From the NCBI GenBank assembly GCA_963210315.1, contig OY723266.1, positions 1,054,001 to 1,118,000 on the forward strand: a stretch of 64,000 nucleotides of DNA, given 5' to 3'. Below are positions 12,487 through 21,826 of the stretch, in pieces (the first letter of the stretch is position 1; each line of letters starts with the position of its first letter). A program made the position numbers and the translations under genes. The notes under the pieces are model-generated. The model worked only from the letters and a program-made list of their open reading frames with translations. It did not search any database and had not been told where the DNA came from. This DNA is from Rhynchopus euleeides. Lineage: Eukaryota; Euglenozoa; Diplonemea; Diplonemida; Diplonemidae.

Positions 12487-13600
12487 GACAGCTAGCTGTT
12501 GCATTATATCGTCAAATAACAGCTAGCTGATGCATTTGTGAGTAACAGCTAGCTGTAGAATGTCATTTGCGAGGAACAGCTAGCTGTGGCATTATATTGC
12601 CAAATAACAGCTAGCTGTTACATTTGCGAGTAACAGCTAGCTGTAGAATGGCATTTGCGAGTAACAGCTAGCTGTTGCCTTATATTGCCAAATAACAGCT
12701 AGCTGTAGAATGTCATTTGCGAGGAACAGCTAGCTGTGGCATTATATTGCCAAATAACAGCTAGCTGTTACATTTGCGAGTAACAGCTAGCTGTAGAATG
12801 GCATTTGCGAGTAACAGCTAGCTGTTGCCTTATATTGCCAAATAACAGCTAGCTGTAGAATGTCATTTGCGAGGAACAGCTAGCTGTGGCATTATATTGC
12901 CAAATAACAGCTAGCTGTTACATTTGCGAGTAACAGCTAGCTGTAGAATGGCATTTGCGAGTAACAGCTAGCTGTTGCCTTATATTGCCAAATAACAGCT
13001 AGCTGTAGAATGTCATTTGCGAGGAACAGCTAGCTGTGGCATTATATTGCCAAATAACAGCTAGCTGTTACATTTGCGAGTAACAGCTAGCTGTAGAATG
13101 GCATTTGCGAGTAACAGCTAGCTGTTGCCTTATATTGCCAAATAACAGCTAGCTGTTGCATTTGTGAGTAACAGCTAGCTGTAGAATGTCATTTGCGAGG
13201 AACAGCTAGCTGTAGAATGTCCTTTGTGAGTAACAGCTAGCTGTTGCATTATATTGCCAAATAACAGATAGCTGTTGCATTTGCGAGGAACAGCTAGCTG
13301 TAGAATGGCATTTGCGAGGAACAGCTAGCTGTAGAATGTCCTTTGTGAGTAACAGCTAGCTGTTGCATTATATTGCCAAATAACAGCTAGCTGTTGCATT
13401 TGTGAGTAACAGCTAGCTGTAGAATGTCATTTGCGAGGAACACCTCGCTGTTGCATTATATTGCCAAATCACAGATTGCTGTGGCATTTTATTGGCCAGT
13501 AACAGCTAGCTGTGGCTTTTCTGAGTACCAGCTCGTTGTCATGTGGCATTTTCGTGAAACTCCTCGCTGTTGCATTTCCGAGTGAGAGATTGCTGTTTCT
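12487..13600. repeat. 150-bp higher-order satellite with palindromic CAGCTAGCTG core
   Basis: Units of about 25-40 bp each start with AACAGCTAGCTGT, a near-perfect palindrome, and differ in the linker (AGAATGTCATTTGCGAGG, GGCATTATATTGCCAAAT, TACATTTGCGAGT). The GTAGAATGTC landmark recurs at 12554, 12704, 12854 and 13004, so five linkers form a 150-bp higher-order unit repeated about four times. The units degenerate after about 13200. Confidence 0.95.
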
Positions 13601-13892
13601 TGGCATTGGAATGTCACGGGGCGCAGCATTTCTGAATGCCATTTCTGTGACGGAGTCCACAGTCGCCCAGTGACCCCTCCCCTCCCGAATCAGGCCCCCC
13701 CCTCCCCTCCGGAACGGACTTCCAAAGGACTATCATTTCGAGAAGGTGGGAGCGTCGCTTTTTTGATTCGCTCTCGACAGTCTGTCTCCCCTCCCCAACC
13801 TGTCGTTGTAGCCCTTGTGCCTGTCAGTGCCACCGCTTTTCTGCACTGCTCATCCCCACCGGCAGGAGGTTTTTTGGTCAGCCACACTTACG

Positions 13893-14111
13893 ATGCCCCC
13901 GAGAGTTCCTGTGAACGTGGATGAGTTGAAGGCCGCTATTGCATCTCTGGGGTCTCGCCGCAAGTGTCAGAAGCTACCGGCTCTCCTCCTCGCCAGGCTC
14001 GCTGCACGACAGCCAGGTGTCAAGAAGATGTCTATCGCTCAATGCCTCGCTGACTGCTGTCAGGAGGATGGAGGTATTCCTGGAGTGACGTGTTACCCGC
14101 CTAACAATTAA
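13893..14111 (+). CDS. 72-codon ORF of module E2, unknown function
   Basis: Starts MPPRVPVNVDELKAAIASL and ends at TAA inside the first AATAAA-bearing 3' repeat. It is small, basic and cysteine-containing, with helix-like character. I do not recognise it. It sits where the large transposase/OTU gene sits in E1: after the satellite and before the shared right end. That makes it a candidate cargo gene or the residue of one. The frame is open upstream to about 13815, but this ATG is followed by the most protein-like composition. It could also be the last exon of something larger. Codon use is GC-rich like the E1 gene. Confidence 0.4.
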   Translation: MPPRVPVNVDELKAAIASLGSRRKCQKLPALLLARLAARQPGVKKMSIAQCLADCCQEDGGIPGVTCYPPNN

Positions 14112-14345
14112 TAAAGAGTGATCAACGGTGACAACACCCGTGCAGGGTTACCCACTTGACAATTAACAAAGAGGGCTCAACACCCGTGCAGGGTTAACCC
14201 GCCTAACAATTAGTAAAGAGCGATCAACAGTGACAACACCCGTGCAGGGTTTACCCGCCTAACAATTAATAAAGAGTGATCAACGGTGACAACACCCGTG
14301 CAGGGTTACCTACCTGACAATTAATAAAGGAGGGATCAACACATG
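14095..14345 (+). repeat. Right-end tandem repeat carrying AATAAA signals
   Basis: About five copies of a 35-60 bp unit containing ACCCGTGCAGGGTTACCC, CTAACAATTAATAAAGAG and a GATCAACGGTGACAAC spacer. It matches 55875-56135. Repeated AATAAA suggests a polyadenylation region used by element transcripts; this is inferred, not shown. Confidence 0.75.
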
Positions 14346-14463
14346 ATGAGGCACGGGAGGGTGGCAAAAGGCCCCCAGACCCCAGAAATCACCGAAAAAT
14401 GACATTCTCGATGTGCGGTGGGTCTGGTTTCTAGGTTTTTCGGGAGAAAATTGGCCAAAATAA

Positions 14464-14953
14464 AGCCCTCAAGACTCTTGGAGCGGCCTGACTATTTAGT
14501 GTCTTTGTCGCAGCAAGGGGGCGATATATACCGCTTTTTTATTGATTTCACGTGTCAGTGTTTGACTTTTTCGCAACTTCATTTCTTCCTTTTCTCCCTC
14601 TCCAACCCCACCCGTGACACCACCAGGGTTTAGCTAGCCCTGGTCCGATTTAACACCCCAGCCCCACGTCACTTTCCACAGGCCGCCAGGCGCGTCAGCG
14701 TCGGCGACCGCCCGCCCCCAGTCTGAGAGGCATCAGCCGAATCTCGGTGGAGGCGGGCACAAAACAAAAGGGAGAGTCGTCACTGTGCATATCAGCACGG
14801 TCCCGCCCTCTGTGCCAGACCAACACACCACCAAAGGAAAAGAGGAAGAGGCGACGTAAGGCAATGCCTCCGTGCGGCCAGGAGAACACGAAATAGCGAC
14901 CCCCTCAACGGGGAATGCTACGAGCACGGCCAAAAATCGTTCAAAAATCGTTC
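14464..14953. mobile_element. 490-bp insertion with 5-bp AATAA target duplication
   Basis: The complete E1 copy reads ...GCCAAAATAATTTCGG at 56251-56266. Here the same site is split, with AATAA at 14459-14463 and again at 14954-14958. The inserted DNA has no long ORF, no obvious terminal inverted repeat and no poly-A tail. It contains a small hairpin (ACCAGGG at 14622 with CCCTGGT at 14638) and ends in a doubled AAAAATCGTTC. Its class is unknown. Confidence 0.75.
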
Positions 14954-14994
14954 AATAATTTCGGAGACAAAATTTTGTTAGGGATTTCCGTTTG

Positions 14995-15008
14995 CTATGC
15001 CTCCTCTA
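14995..15008 (+). repeat. Right terminal inverted repeat of E1/E2
   Basis: CTATGCCTCCTCTA, preceded by the conserved TTTCGGAGACAAAATTTTG stretch. It is identical to the right end of the complete copy at 56297-56310. Here it is followed directly by satellite DNA of an inverted left end rather than by a host flank. Confidence 0.85.
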
Positions 15009-15757
15009 ATCGGTTACATGCCAAGAACGATCGGTTACAATCGGTTACATGACGAGGACAATCGGTGACAATCGGTTACATGCCAAGAACGATCGGTTAC
15101 AATCGGTTACATGACGAGGACAATCGGTTACAATCGGATACATGCCAAGAACAATCGGTTACAATCGGTTACAATCGGTTACATGCCGAGAACAATCGGT
15201 TACAGTCGGTGACCTACCGAGAACAATCTCGCATCCTGGAGCAACCTATTGGCAGACCGTCCACAACCGTCTACAGACGAAAAAGAGACGTACCGTCCCC
15301 ATCGTGACCAACTGGGGGTGTTTTTTGGGTGTGGACGGTCCGCCCGCAGCCTAGCAACCTCCAGTAACCTCTTGGCAGACCGTCCACAGCCGCAATATTT
15401 GCCCCAATATTTGCCCCAATATTGACCACCTGGGGGTGATTTTTGGGTGTGGACGGTCTGCCTGAGGCCGTAGAATGCGAAAAAACCGATTTTGGTACTC
15501 TATTGGCCTGTGGTGGCCCGTAGAAATGGAGTGTTTGCGATTTTGAGCCATTTTCCTAAGGAAACTGGCCCAGTTGGCTGGAAAATGTGAATTTTTGAAT
15601 TTAAAATGCAACATCGAGCATTTAGAGAGTGTGGACGGTTGTGGACGGTCGTCCCGGACCGATTTGGGACCACTTTTGGTATAGGGTCGAAAAGACAATG
15701 CGATTTTAAAAAAAATAATTTTTTAGACAGCCAGGTCAGCAGGCTATGCCTCCTCTA
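15009..15757 (-). mobile_element. Inverted E1 left end (satellite plus left TIR), detached
   Basis: Reverse complement of the left end seen at 46169-46900: a short run of the 31-bp satellite (15009-15225), word blocks with GGACGG (15240-15460), the spacer, the ATCGCATTGTC core (complement of about 15692-15706) and the TIR (15744-15757). The flank after the TIR, GATTCAGTGCG, is a dispersed repeat that also occurs uninterrupted at 31519. This segment and the E1a body look like the two parts of one element separated by an inversion of about 3679-15008. Confidence 0.75.
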
Positions 15758-16032
15758 GATTCAGTGCGAAATAATGGTCATCGTGGATTCCGCGAGCCAA
15801 ATTAGGTAGTCATTTTTCTGCTTGCGTTTTTTTAGTTGTATTTTTTTCGCGAATCTGGGCCATAAAATGGATTTTGGTGGGCGACCGAAATCCACCCCAT
15901 GGGCTGCAGGGAATCGGATTCCTGGAATCGAGAATCCGATTCCGGAATCGAAAAACCGAGTGGAATCCGATTCCACAAAAAAAGTCAAAAAATAGATTTC
16001 CCATTGGGTGACACTTGGTTTTTCATGGTTTT

Positions 16033-17428
16033 TTTTAGGAGAGGGGGCCCGGTGCCTGCGCGCGTCCTGTCGTACTGTGGCTGCTTGGTGGGGCTAGCGC
16101 AGCAGGTTCTACTTTTGCTTCTACGGGCTCTTAGCACTGTAACATGAACTACACAAACAACAAAGCTCTAGGGCAAACAAACCGCGCACTGGCCGGGGTT
16201 GAGCTGCGTGGGGCTCCGTGCTGGCGGCATGAACAAGGGGCTGTAGGCAAATCTACCATTCACAAGGGGCAGCCCGCTGGTGAGGGGAAAGGGGGGCGAG
16301 GTAAAGGGGGGGGGGGGGCAGGGGGGGAGAGGCGAAAGCGACTGACAGCGAGGGCGTGGACCGACTCCGCTGGCGCATTCACCGGAAGAAAGGGGAAGGG
16401 GGCACGGGGGTGGGGAACGGGAGGGGGGGGGGGGGGAGGGGCGAAAGGAAAGAGGGGGGTAGGGGGGGGGGGGGAGCCGACCTACGGCTATCTCGCTCCC
16501 CTGGCGGCCCTACTCCCCTGGCTCTGGGACCCCTGGGAACTCCGCTGCGAAGACCCCCGCGCCCCTGGCCGGCTCGCCCGCGCCCGCTTGCCTGCCCGCG
16601 CCCTCAGACGACAACAGACCACGTTGTACGCCTCCGCCTGTGAGGCCTTGTCATCCCCCAACTCGGCCCACCAAGCCTGAATGGCCCGGAGCGCCGCCTC
16701 CTGCTCCTCCTGCGGTCGGTGCACGTCGGGGCAGAACTGCTCCTCCCACTCCCCCACCGTCGTGGCCCCGTCGTCCTCATCCATCTCCTGACCACGCTGC
16801 GGCGATGCCGACTCCCGCTTCCGCTTCGGCTGCGACGACATCGAGGTGGCTGGTGCTTGCGCAGGGTTGGAGCCTTCCTCGGTGGCGGTCGGGTCGGAGC
16901 GGCCGGTGGCCGGGGCGCCGGTGGGTGCAGGAGGGGGATCACCTTCTCGTCGAGGGGGATCACCCTGGTCCTGCGGCTGCGGGACCCTCGCAGGCGGCTC
17001 CTCCGCGTCCCGAGGCCCCAGATCCATACAGGTCTCCCCCTGATCCACGCATTCCCCACACGCCCTGCAATCGCAACCGAAACAACGCCAGTGTTCGACT
17101 GCGGTATCCACCGCCTCTGCACAGCGGGCACAGTAAAAGCGGCGGCGCGACGGCTGGGACGGCACCTGGCACATGGGGAGGCCCTGCTCCCCCCCTGGAC
17201 AGCCAGTCCGCCCCAACACCGGCGAGGGGGCGAGGGCAGACACTGCCTCCGCCAGAGGTGGGGGCACCAAAAGGGGGGTGTAGTGCTTTCCCTGATGCTT
17301 GACTCCAAGCACTCCGACGAAAGGCTTCACCCGGGGGCGGTGGACCGTGGGGGGCGCTTGATCAGATAGGACCACCACAGCCCACCCCGACCCCAGCGCA
17401 AGTCCATGTACTGCTAACCCCGGTGGGG
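16033..17428 (-). mobile_element. 5'-truncated R2-like LINE insertion with 14-bp target duplication
   Basis: The sequence matches the last 1.4 kb of the long LINE (about 39490-40870) in reverse, including its 3' untranslated region and short A tail. The target TTTTTCATGGTTTT is present at 16019-16032 and 17429-17442. The unoccupied sequence is seen twice, near 31360 and 31780. This is a textbook target-primed insertion. Confidence 0.95.
16488..17378 (-). pseudogene. C-terminal part of the LINE polyprotein
   Basis: About 296 codons matching the C-terminus of the long LINE ORF: the end of the OTU domain (the HYTPLL histidine region), a cysteine-rich ZZ/RING-like finger with paired CxxC motifs, and a low-complexity tail. 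A few substitutions separate the two copies, for example VDQGET here against VEQGET in the long copy. Truncated at its 5' end by the insertion process, so it cannot encode a working enzyme. Confidence 0.85.
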
Positions 17429-17499
17429 TTTTTCATGGTTTTGTACGGGAAAAAGACAATGCGATTTTTCGTGATTTTTCACCTCGGATGACGAGTAGG

Positions 17500-17990
17500 C
17501 GCCGCCCCGGCGCCGGGGGTTTGGGGGGCTCTGCCCCCCAACCCCGCCGGAGGCGAAATTTTTTTTGGGCCTTTTTTGTTAAGGTGTACCGAAAATCGAC
17601 TTTTTTCGGGAGAACATCCTCGGCCGCGCACTTTACGTGCGCGTGCGGGGGAGGGGGGGGGGGGGAAGCCCGCCGCAGGCGCCGGAAATTTTTGGGGTCT
17701 AAAAAAGAAGGTGTACCGAAAATCGACTTTTTTCGGGAGAACACGTCCTGGGCCGCGCACTTTCCGTGCGCGTGCGGGGGGGGGGGGGGGGCAGAGAGCC
17801 CGCCGCAGGCGCCGGAAATTTTTGGGTCGACAAAAGAAGGTGTACCGAAAATCAACTTTTTCGACCAAGTCTTGCCAATTTTCGGCACTTTTGGAGCGCC
17901 ATTCTCAGAAGAAATCCTCGGCAGGGGTGGGGGGGTGGGGGTCAACAGCCCGCCGCAGGCGCCGGAAATTTTCAGGCGTGGTTTCGTATG
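17500..17990. repeat. Degenerate tandem repeat of about 125 bp
   Basis: Three to four copies of a unit with CCGCCGCAGGCGCCGGAAA, AAGGTGTACCGAAAATC, TTTTTCGGGAGAAC, GTGCGCGTGCGGGG and long G runs. It is preceded by a strong GC hairpin (GGGGGGCTCTGCCCCCC, about 17521-17537). No credible gene. Confidence 0.8.
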
Positions 17991-18521
17991 TTGTGTTGCC
18001 GTTGTGTTGGCCGGAAGTATTCAGGGACACTTCAGGGACGGAGAGCCAGCCCCCTGGCCCAACCAAAAACCGGATTTTTCGGCCAAAAATTCGAAATTTT
18101 CGCATGGTGTGCGAATGTGTTGAGAGTAACGGAAAATGCCCAAATTTTCATGTATCGAAAGAGTTGGTGAGCAATTCGTCCTTCTGTTCAATTCGACCCA
18201 AAACTGCCACCAGCCATTTTCTAAGGGCTTCTGGGTGGGTTCTGACCAGAAAAATGGCTGAAAAATGGACGGAAACCCCCAAAAACCACCCAGAAATGGC
18301 CAGAAATCGGTGTTTGGGCCCATTTTTCACCCAGAAACACGTTTTTGGGCCTCTGTGAAAATTTCGATTTTTTGACATTTTTCGCGATTTTCTACAACTA
18401 CTCGCCCACACAAAAACCGTTTTTTAGCAGGGAAATGCAACAAATCAACGAATTAAGCCGTTTTAACCCCTTTCGTGCACTTTTTGGTCCCAGAAGGGGG
18501 TATATGGGGTGTTGGGGTCCC
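17991..18521. other. AT-rich non-coding stretch
   Basis: Simple AAAAT/CCCAAAA text. It contains ATGCAACAAATCAACGAATT (from about 18435), which is nearly repeated after the LINE at 40882. No gene is seen. Confidence 0.6.
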
Positions 18522-19129
18522 CCTACGACTTGTCCATTTTTCGACATTTTTGGGTCAGATTCCGGAATCCGATTCTCGATTCCGGAATCGGTGGAATCCG
18601 ATTCTGGATTCTGGAATCGGATTCCACCGATTCCACGATTCCGGAATCGGTGATTTCGATTCCGGAATCGGATTCCACAATTTTGGAATCGGCGTTTTCG
18701 ATTCCGGAATCCGATTCCACTCTTTTTCTGGAATCGTGGAATCCGGATTCTGATTCGGAATCCGGATTCCACGATTCCCGGAATCGAAGATTTTTATTTG
18801 GAATCCGATTCAATGCAGCCCATGCCCTACGACTTGTCCATTTTTCGACATTTTTGGGTCAGATTCCGGAATCCGATTCTCGATTCCGGAATCGGTGGAA
18901 TCCGATTCTGGATTCTGGAATCGGATTCCACCGATTCCACGATTCCGGAATCGGTGATTTCGATTCCGGAATCGGATTCCACAATTTTGGAATCGGCGTT
19001 TTCGATTCCGGAATCCGATTCCACTCTTTTTCTGGAATCGTGGAATCCGGATTCTGATTCGGAATCCGGATTCCACGATTCCCGGAATCGAAGATTTTTA
19101 TTTGGAATCCGATTCAATGCAGCCCATGG
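18522..19129. repeat. Tandem duplication of a 304-bp GGAATC-rich unit
   Basis: Two nearly identical units start at CCTACGACTTGTCC (18522 and 18826). Each is built from many GATTCCGGAATC palindromes. Long frames occur on both strands because the motif has no stop codons; they are not genes. Confidence 0.9.
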
Positions 19130-20165
19130 ACTCACAACATGGCGATTTGGTGCAAATTTCAGAGAAAATCCCACGTGCTACTGCGAACGACGAGACTCGG
19201 ACGTCCCTGGGGAGGGAACCCCCTGGTCCCACGCATGCAGGTGTGTGGTCCGAAGAGCCAGTGGTACGGCTGGCCGACACCACAAGTGCAGCTCGTGGCG
19301 GTCGGACACAGGAGGCCAGCAGGGGCGCAGTACCGGAGGCACGTGCAGGGGCCCCTTGGTGGGTGGGTCAAGGCAATCAGTCACGGCGCAACGTGTTCCA
19401 GGCGGGCGAGGCTGTCATGGCGTTCGGCACTAACCTTCACCAGGTTTTTGGTTCCCCACACGGCCGCGACACCCTCTTCGTCTAGAGTGGGTCCGCGACT
19501 CGGAGTACAGAGCCGATCCACCCGCACCGATGTCCAACACCGCCGACTCCGGGCCACCCTCCAAATCCGCCCGTAGAGGGGCGCTGGAGGACGGCCCGGA
19601 GGTCATCGACGCGCTACCTTCACCCCCCTCGCGGTCGGCTTCATGGAGAAACTGGTGAAGGCGATGGCGGGGGTGCGGACACCAAGGCCAATGTGGGACA
19701 TCGGTGCAGGAGACGGTTCCCGCTGCACGGGGAGGCGAAGTGTATTAAGGGACAACGTCGGAGGGGCTGATCCCCGAGGCGATGGTGCGCCTGGTCAGAA
19801 GCGAGCTGAGCGGCGTGGTAGGCCCACCCCGCGCTCACGGAGGCACGGAGCAGGAAGGAGGCACGGGGGACGGCTACGACGCGAGTACAGCAGGCCGCGA
19901 AGCAGGATGGTATCCGTCGTCTACGGGAGAAGCTGCGCCGCCTCAACAGGGAGGCCCACAACGGGGGCCCTCGCCGAGTGATAAAAAGTGAGAAGTCAGC
20001 CATGTTTGGCTGAAAACTGACGACTCGTGACTCACAGTGACTCGGCGCGAGGACCCCCAACGTCCCACGACGCACTGTGGTTCCGGGTTGCTATGGCCCA
20101 CGCTTACCAGGACAACCGACCGGCAGGGGATGTCCTGTCAATCCCCCCCGGGACATTGGTGTACT
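19130..20165. other. No recognisable gene
   Basis: GC-rich mixed sequence with only short frames of no recognisable character. It ends just before the first copy of the 20.2-kb repeat. Confidence 0.5.
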
Positions 20166-20540
20166 TGGTGGATTCCCCCCACGAACGCCTTTAGTCGAGT
20201 GGCTTCGCCACGGTCAGGGAGACTTGGAATAGGGAGGAGCGCGCGCGAGGTTTTTGTTGCTGCTTGGTTGCTGTTGTTTGCTGTGTTGTTTCTCATCACT
20301 GTTGCTGCATAGTGCAGTTTCCGCCACGTGCGTTGCACGGTTGGACGGGGGCGCGACCACCACCACCCTTCATCAGGAAATCGGGTTGTGTGTGCGTTGG
20401 TGATCGGCCCCTCTCGCAGATCTTGACTAGTCAGGCTGGCCCCCCTCCCCTCTCCGGCCCTCTGGGCAAACTATTGCTTTGTTGTGCTTCTCGCGTCGCG
20501 CGAAGATACTTGCTCCACACTATTCACTAAATCTCCGATT
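20166..20540 (+). repeat. Internally deleted copy of the 20.9-21.7 kb repeat
   Basis: Matches the two outer parts of 20870-21710 joined at the 13-bp word CGGCCCCTCTCGC (20405-20417). The longer copy has that word twice (21101-21113 and 21581-21593) with 480 bp between. The shared text includes CGAGTGGCTTCGCCACGG and TTCACTAAATCTCC. Confidence 0.85.
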
Positions 20541-20880
20541 CCCCCCGATTCCCCCCAGCACATTCGTGTACTTGGCGGATTCCCCCCGATTCCCCCCAGT
20601 ACATAGTCATACTTGGCGGATTTCCCCCGATTGCCCCCAGCGCATAGTCATGCTTGGCGGATTCCCCCCGATTCCCCCCAGAACATAGTCAGGCTTGGCG
20701 GATTTCCCCCGATTCCCCCCAGTACATTCGTGTACTTGGCGGATTCCCCCCGATTCCCCCCAGTACATTGTCGTACTTGGACGATTCCCCCCGATTTCCC
20801 CCAGTACATTGTCATACTTGGACGATTCCCCCCGATTCCCCCCAGTACATTGTCGTACTTGGACGATTCCCCCTACGAAC
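20541..20880 (+). repeat. Array of GATTCCCCCC doublets (unit about 41 bp)
   Basis: About eight units, each with two GATTCCCCCC (or GATTTCCCCC) words 10 bp apart, then AGTACATTGTCGTACTTGG or a variant. A small array of the same word continues at 21716-21770 and turns to the opposite orientation (GGGGGAATC) at about 21770-21826. Confidence 0.9.
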
Positions 20881-21715
20881 GACTTTAGTCGAGTGGCTTC
20901 GCCACGGTAAGGGAGATTTAGAATAGGGAGGAGCGGCGCGCGCGAGGTTTCTGTTGCTGTTTGCTTGCTGTTTTTGCTGTGTTGTTTCTCATCACTGTTG
21001 CTGCATAGTGCAGTTTCCGCCACGTGCGTTGCACGGTTGGACGGGGGCGCGACCACCACCACCCTTCATCAGGACATCGGGTTGTGTGTGCGTTGGTGCT
21101 CGGCCCCTCTCGCCTTTTAAACACCCGCACACACACACAACAATGACAGAGTGCAAGACTCTGGCCGAGCTGGAGGCGCACCTGGAGGGGGGGAAAGGGC
21201 AGTCGTACGACTGGTCCCCCCCGACCGCGCAGCTCGCGGCGGTGAACGTCGACGTGGTGCAGGCGGGCCTCGTCCGGCAGAAGGTGCCGTACCCCGCCCT
21301 CCTCGGCACCCTGAGGAGCTTGCTCGCGGAGGCTGCGACGAAGAACATCGCGCAGGACCGCATCCTCCCGTCGGCCCTGGACGCGCTCGTCCAGGGGGTC
21401 GGCGACTGGTCGGGGATCGCGCTGGTGAGGCTGCTGGCGACGGTGCAGCTGTGCACGGGGCGGCTGGGGCAGGTGGAGTCGGTGGCGCGCCTCCGCGGGG
21501 AGTCCACGGCCCCGGTGGCCCCCCAGCAGCCGGCGGCGGGTGGGGGCATGGGCGAGGTGATCGCCCTGATGCACCAGCAGCGGCCCCTCTCGCAGATCTT
21601 GACTAGGCAGGCTGTCCCCCCTCCCCTCTCCGGCCCTCTGGGCAAATTATTGCTTTGTTGTGCTTCTCGCGTCGCGCGAAGATACTTGCTCCGCACTATT
21701 CACTAAATCTCCCGA
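20881..21715 (+). mobile_element. Longer relative of the 20.2-kb repeat, with an ORF
   Basis: Leader 20881-21142 ends in CA-rich sequence before an ATG, then an ORF and a tail matching the deleted copy. It could be the 5' part of another mobile element. No terminal structure could be defined. Confidence 0.5.
21143..21706 (+). CDS. Alpha-helical ORF, possibly gag-like, unknown
   Basis: A 187-codon frame starting MTECKTLAELEAHLEGGKG. About the first 150 residues look protein-like (alanine/leucine-rich helices and a PVAPQQPAAGGG linker). The last part runs into the repeat tail and is probably not original coding sequence. The position behind a CA-rich leader recalls the first ORF of the tyrosine-recombinase elements nearby, but I see no direct similarity. 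Treated as a fossil fragment of a mobile element. Confidence 0.35.
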   Translation: MTECKTLAELEAHLEGGKGQSYDWSPPTAQLAAVNVDVVQAGLVRQKVPYPALLGTLRSLLAEAATKNIAQDRILPSALDALVQGVGDWSGIALVRLLATVQLCTGRLGQVESVARLRGESTAPVAPQQPAAGGGMGEVIALMHQQRPLSQILTRQAVPPPLSGPLGKLLLCCASRVARRYLLRTIH

Positions 21716-21826
21716 TTCCCCCCAGTACACAGTCATACTTGGCGGATTTCCCCCAATTCCCCCCAGCACGGGGGAATCCGCTAAGTACGACTATGTACTG
21801 GGGGGAATCGGGGGGAATCAACCAAG

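Larger units (their letters stand above)
11653..15008 (+). mobile_element. E2 module joined to E1: different satellite and ORF, shared right end
   Basis: At 11652 the E1 sequence gives way to material absent from the complete E1 copy. It consists of AT-rich DNA with a poly-A/T palindrome (GGCGA...TCGCC at 11696-11717), a block with CGTCCACACCC and TTTTTCACCTGTGGACGG at 12332-12430, a 150-bp satellite, and a 72-codon ORF. From about 14112 to the TIR at 15008 it again matches the right end of E1 (55875-56310), apart from one 490-bp insertion. I infer a sibling element that shares E1's right end but carries other cargo, fused to E1 by recombination. Confidence 0.6.
15758..17487 (+). repeat. 420-bp dispersed repeat, copy 1, split by a LINE fragment
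   Basis: 15758-16032 plus 17443-17487 together match 31519-31849 of the uninterrupted copies. It contains many GATTCCGGAATC-type words, and GACAATGCGATTTTT, which is the complement of the ATCGCATTGTC core. It diverges after CCTCGGATGA. No gene is seen. Confidence 0.8.

Noticed and set aside
14112-14340. Telomere-like repeat (GGGTTA)
   Set aside because: GGGTTA occurs once per 35-60 bp unit within AATAAA-bearing repeats, not as a tandem hexamer or heptamer.
16144-16680. Plus-strand frames in the LINE fragment
   Set aside because: Antisense to the LINE ORF and 3' UTR; glycine/arginine runs come from the G tracts.
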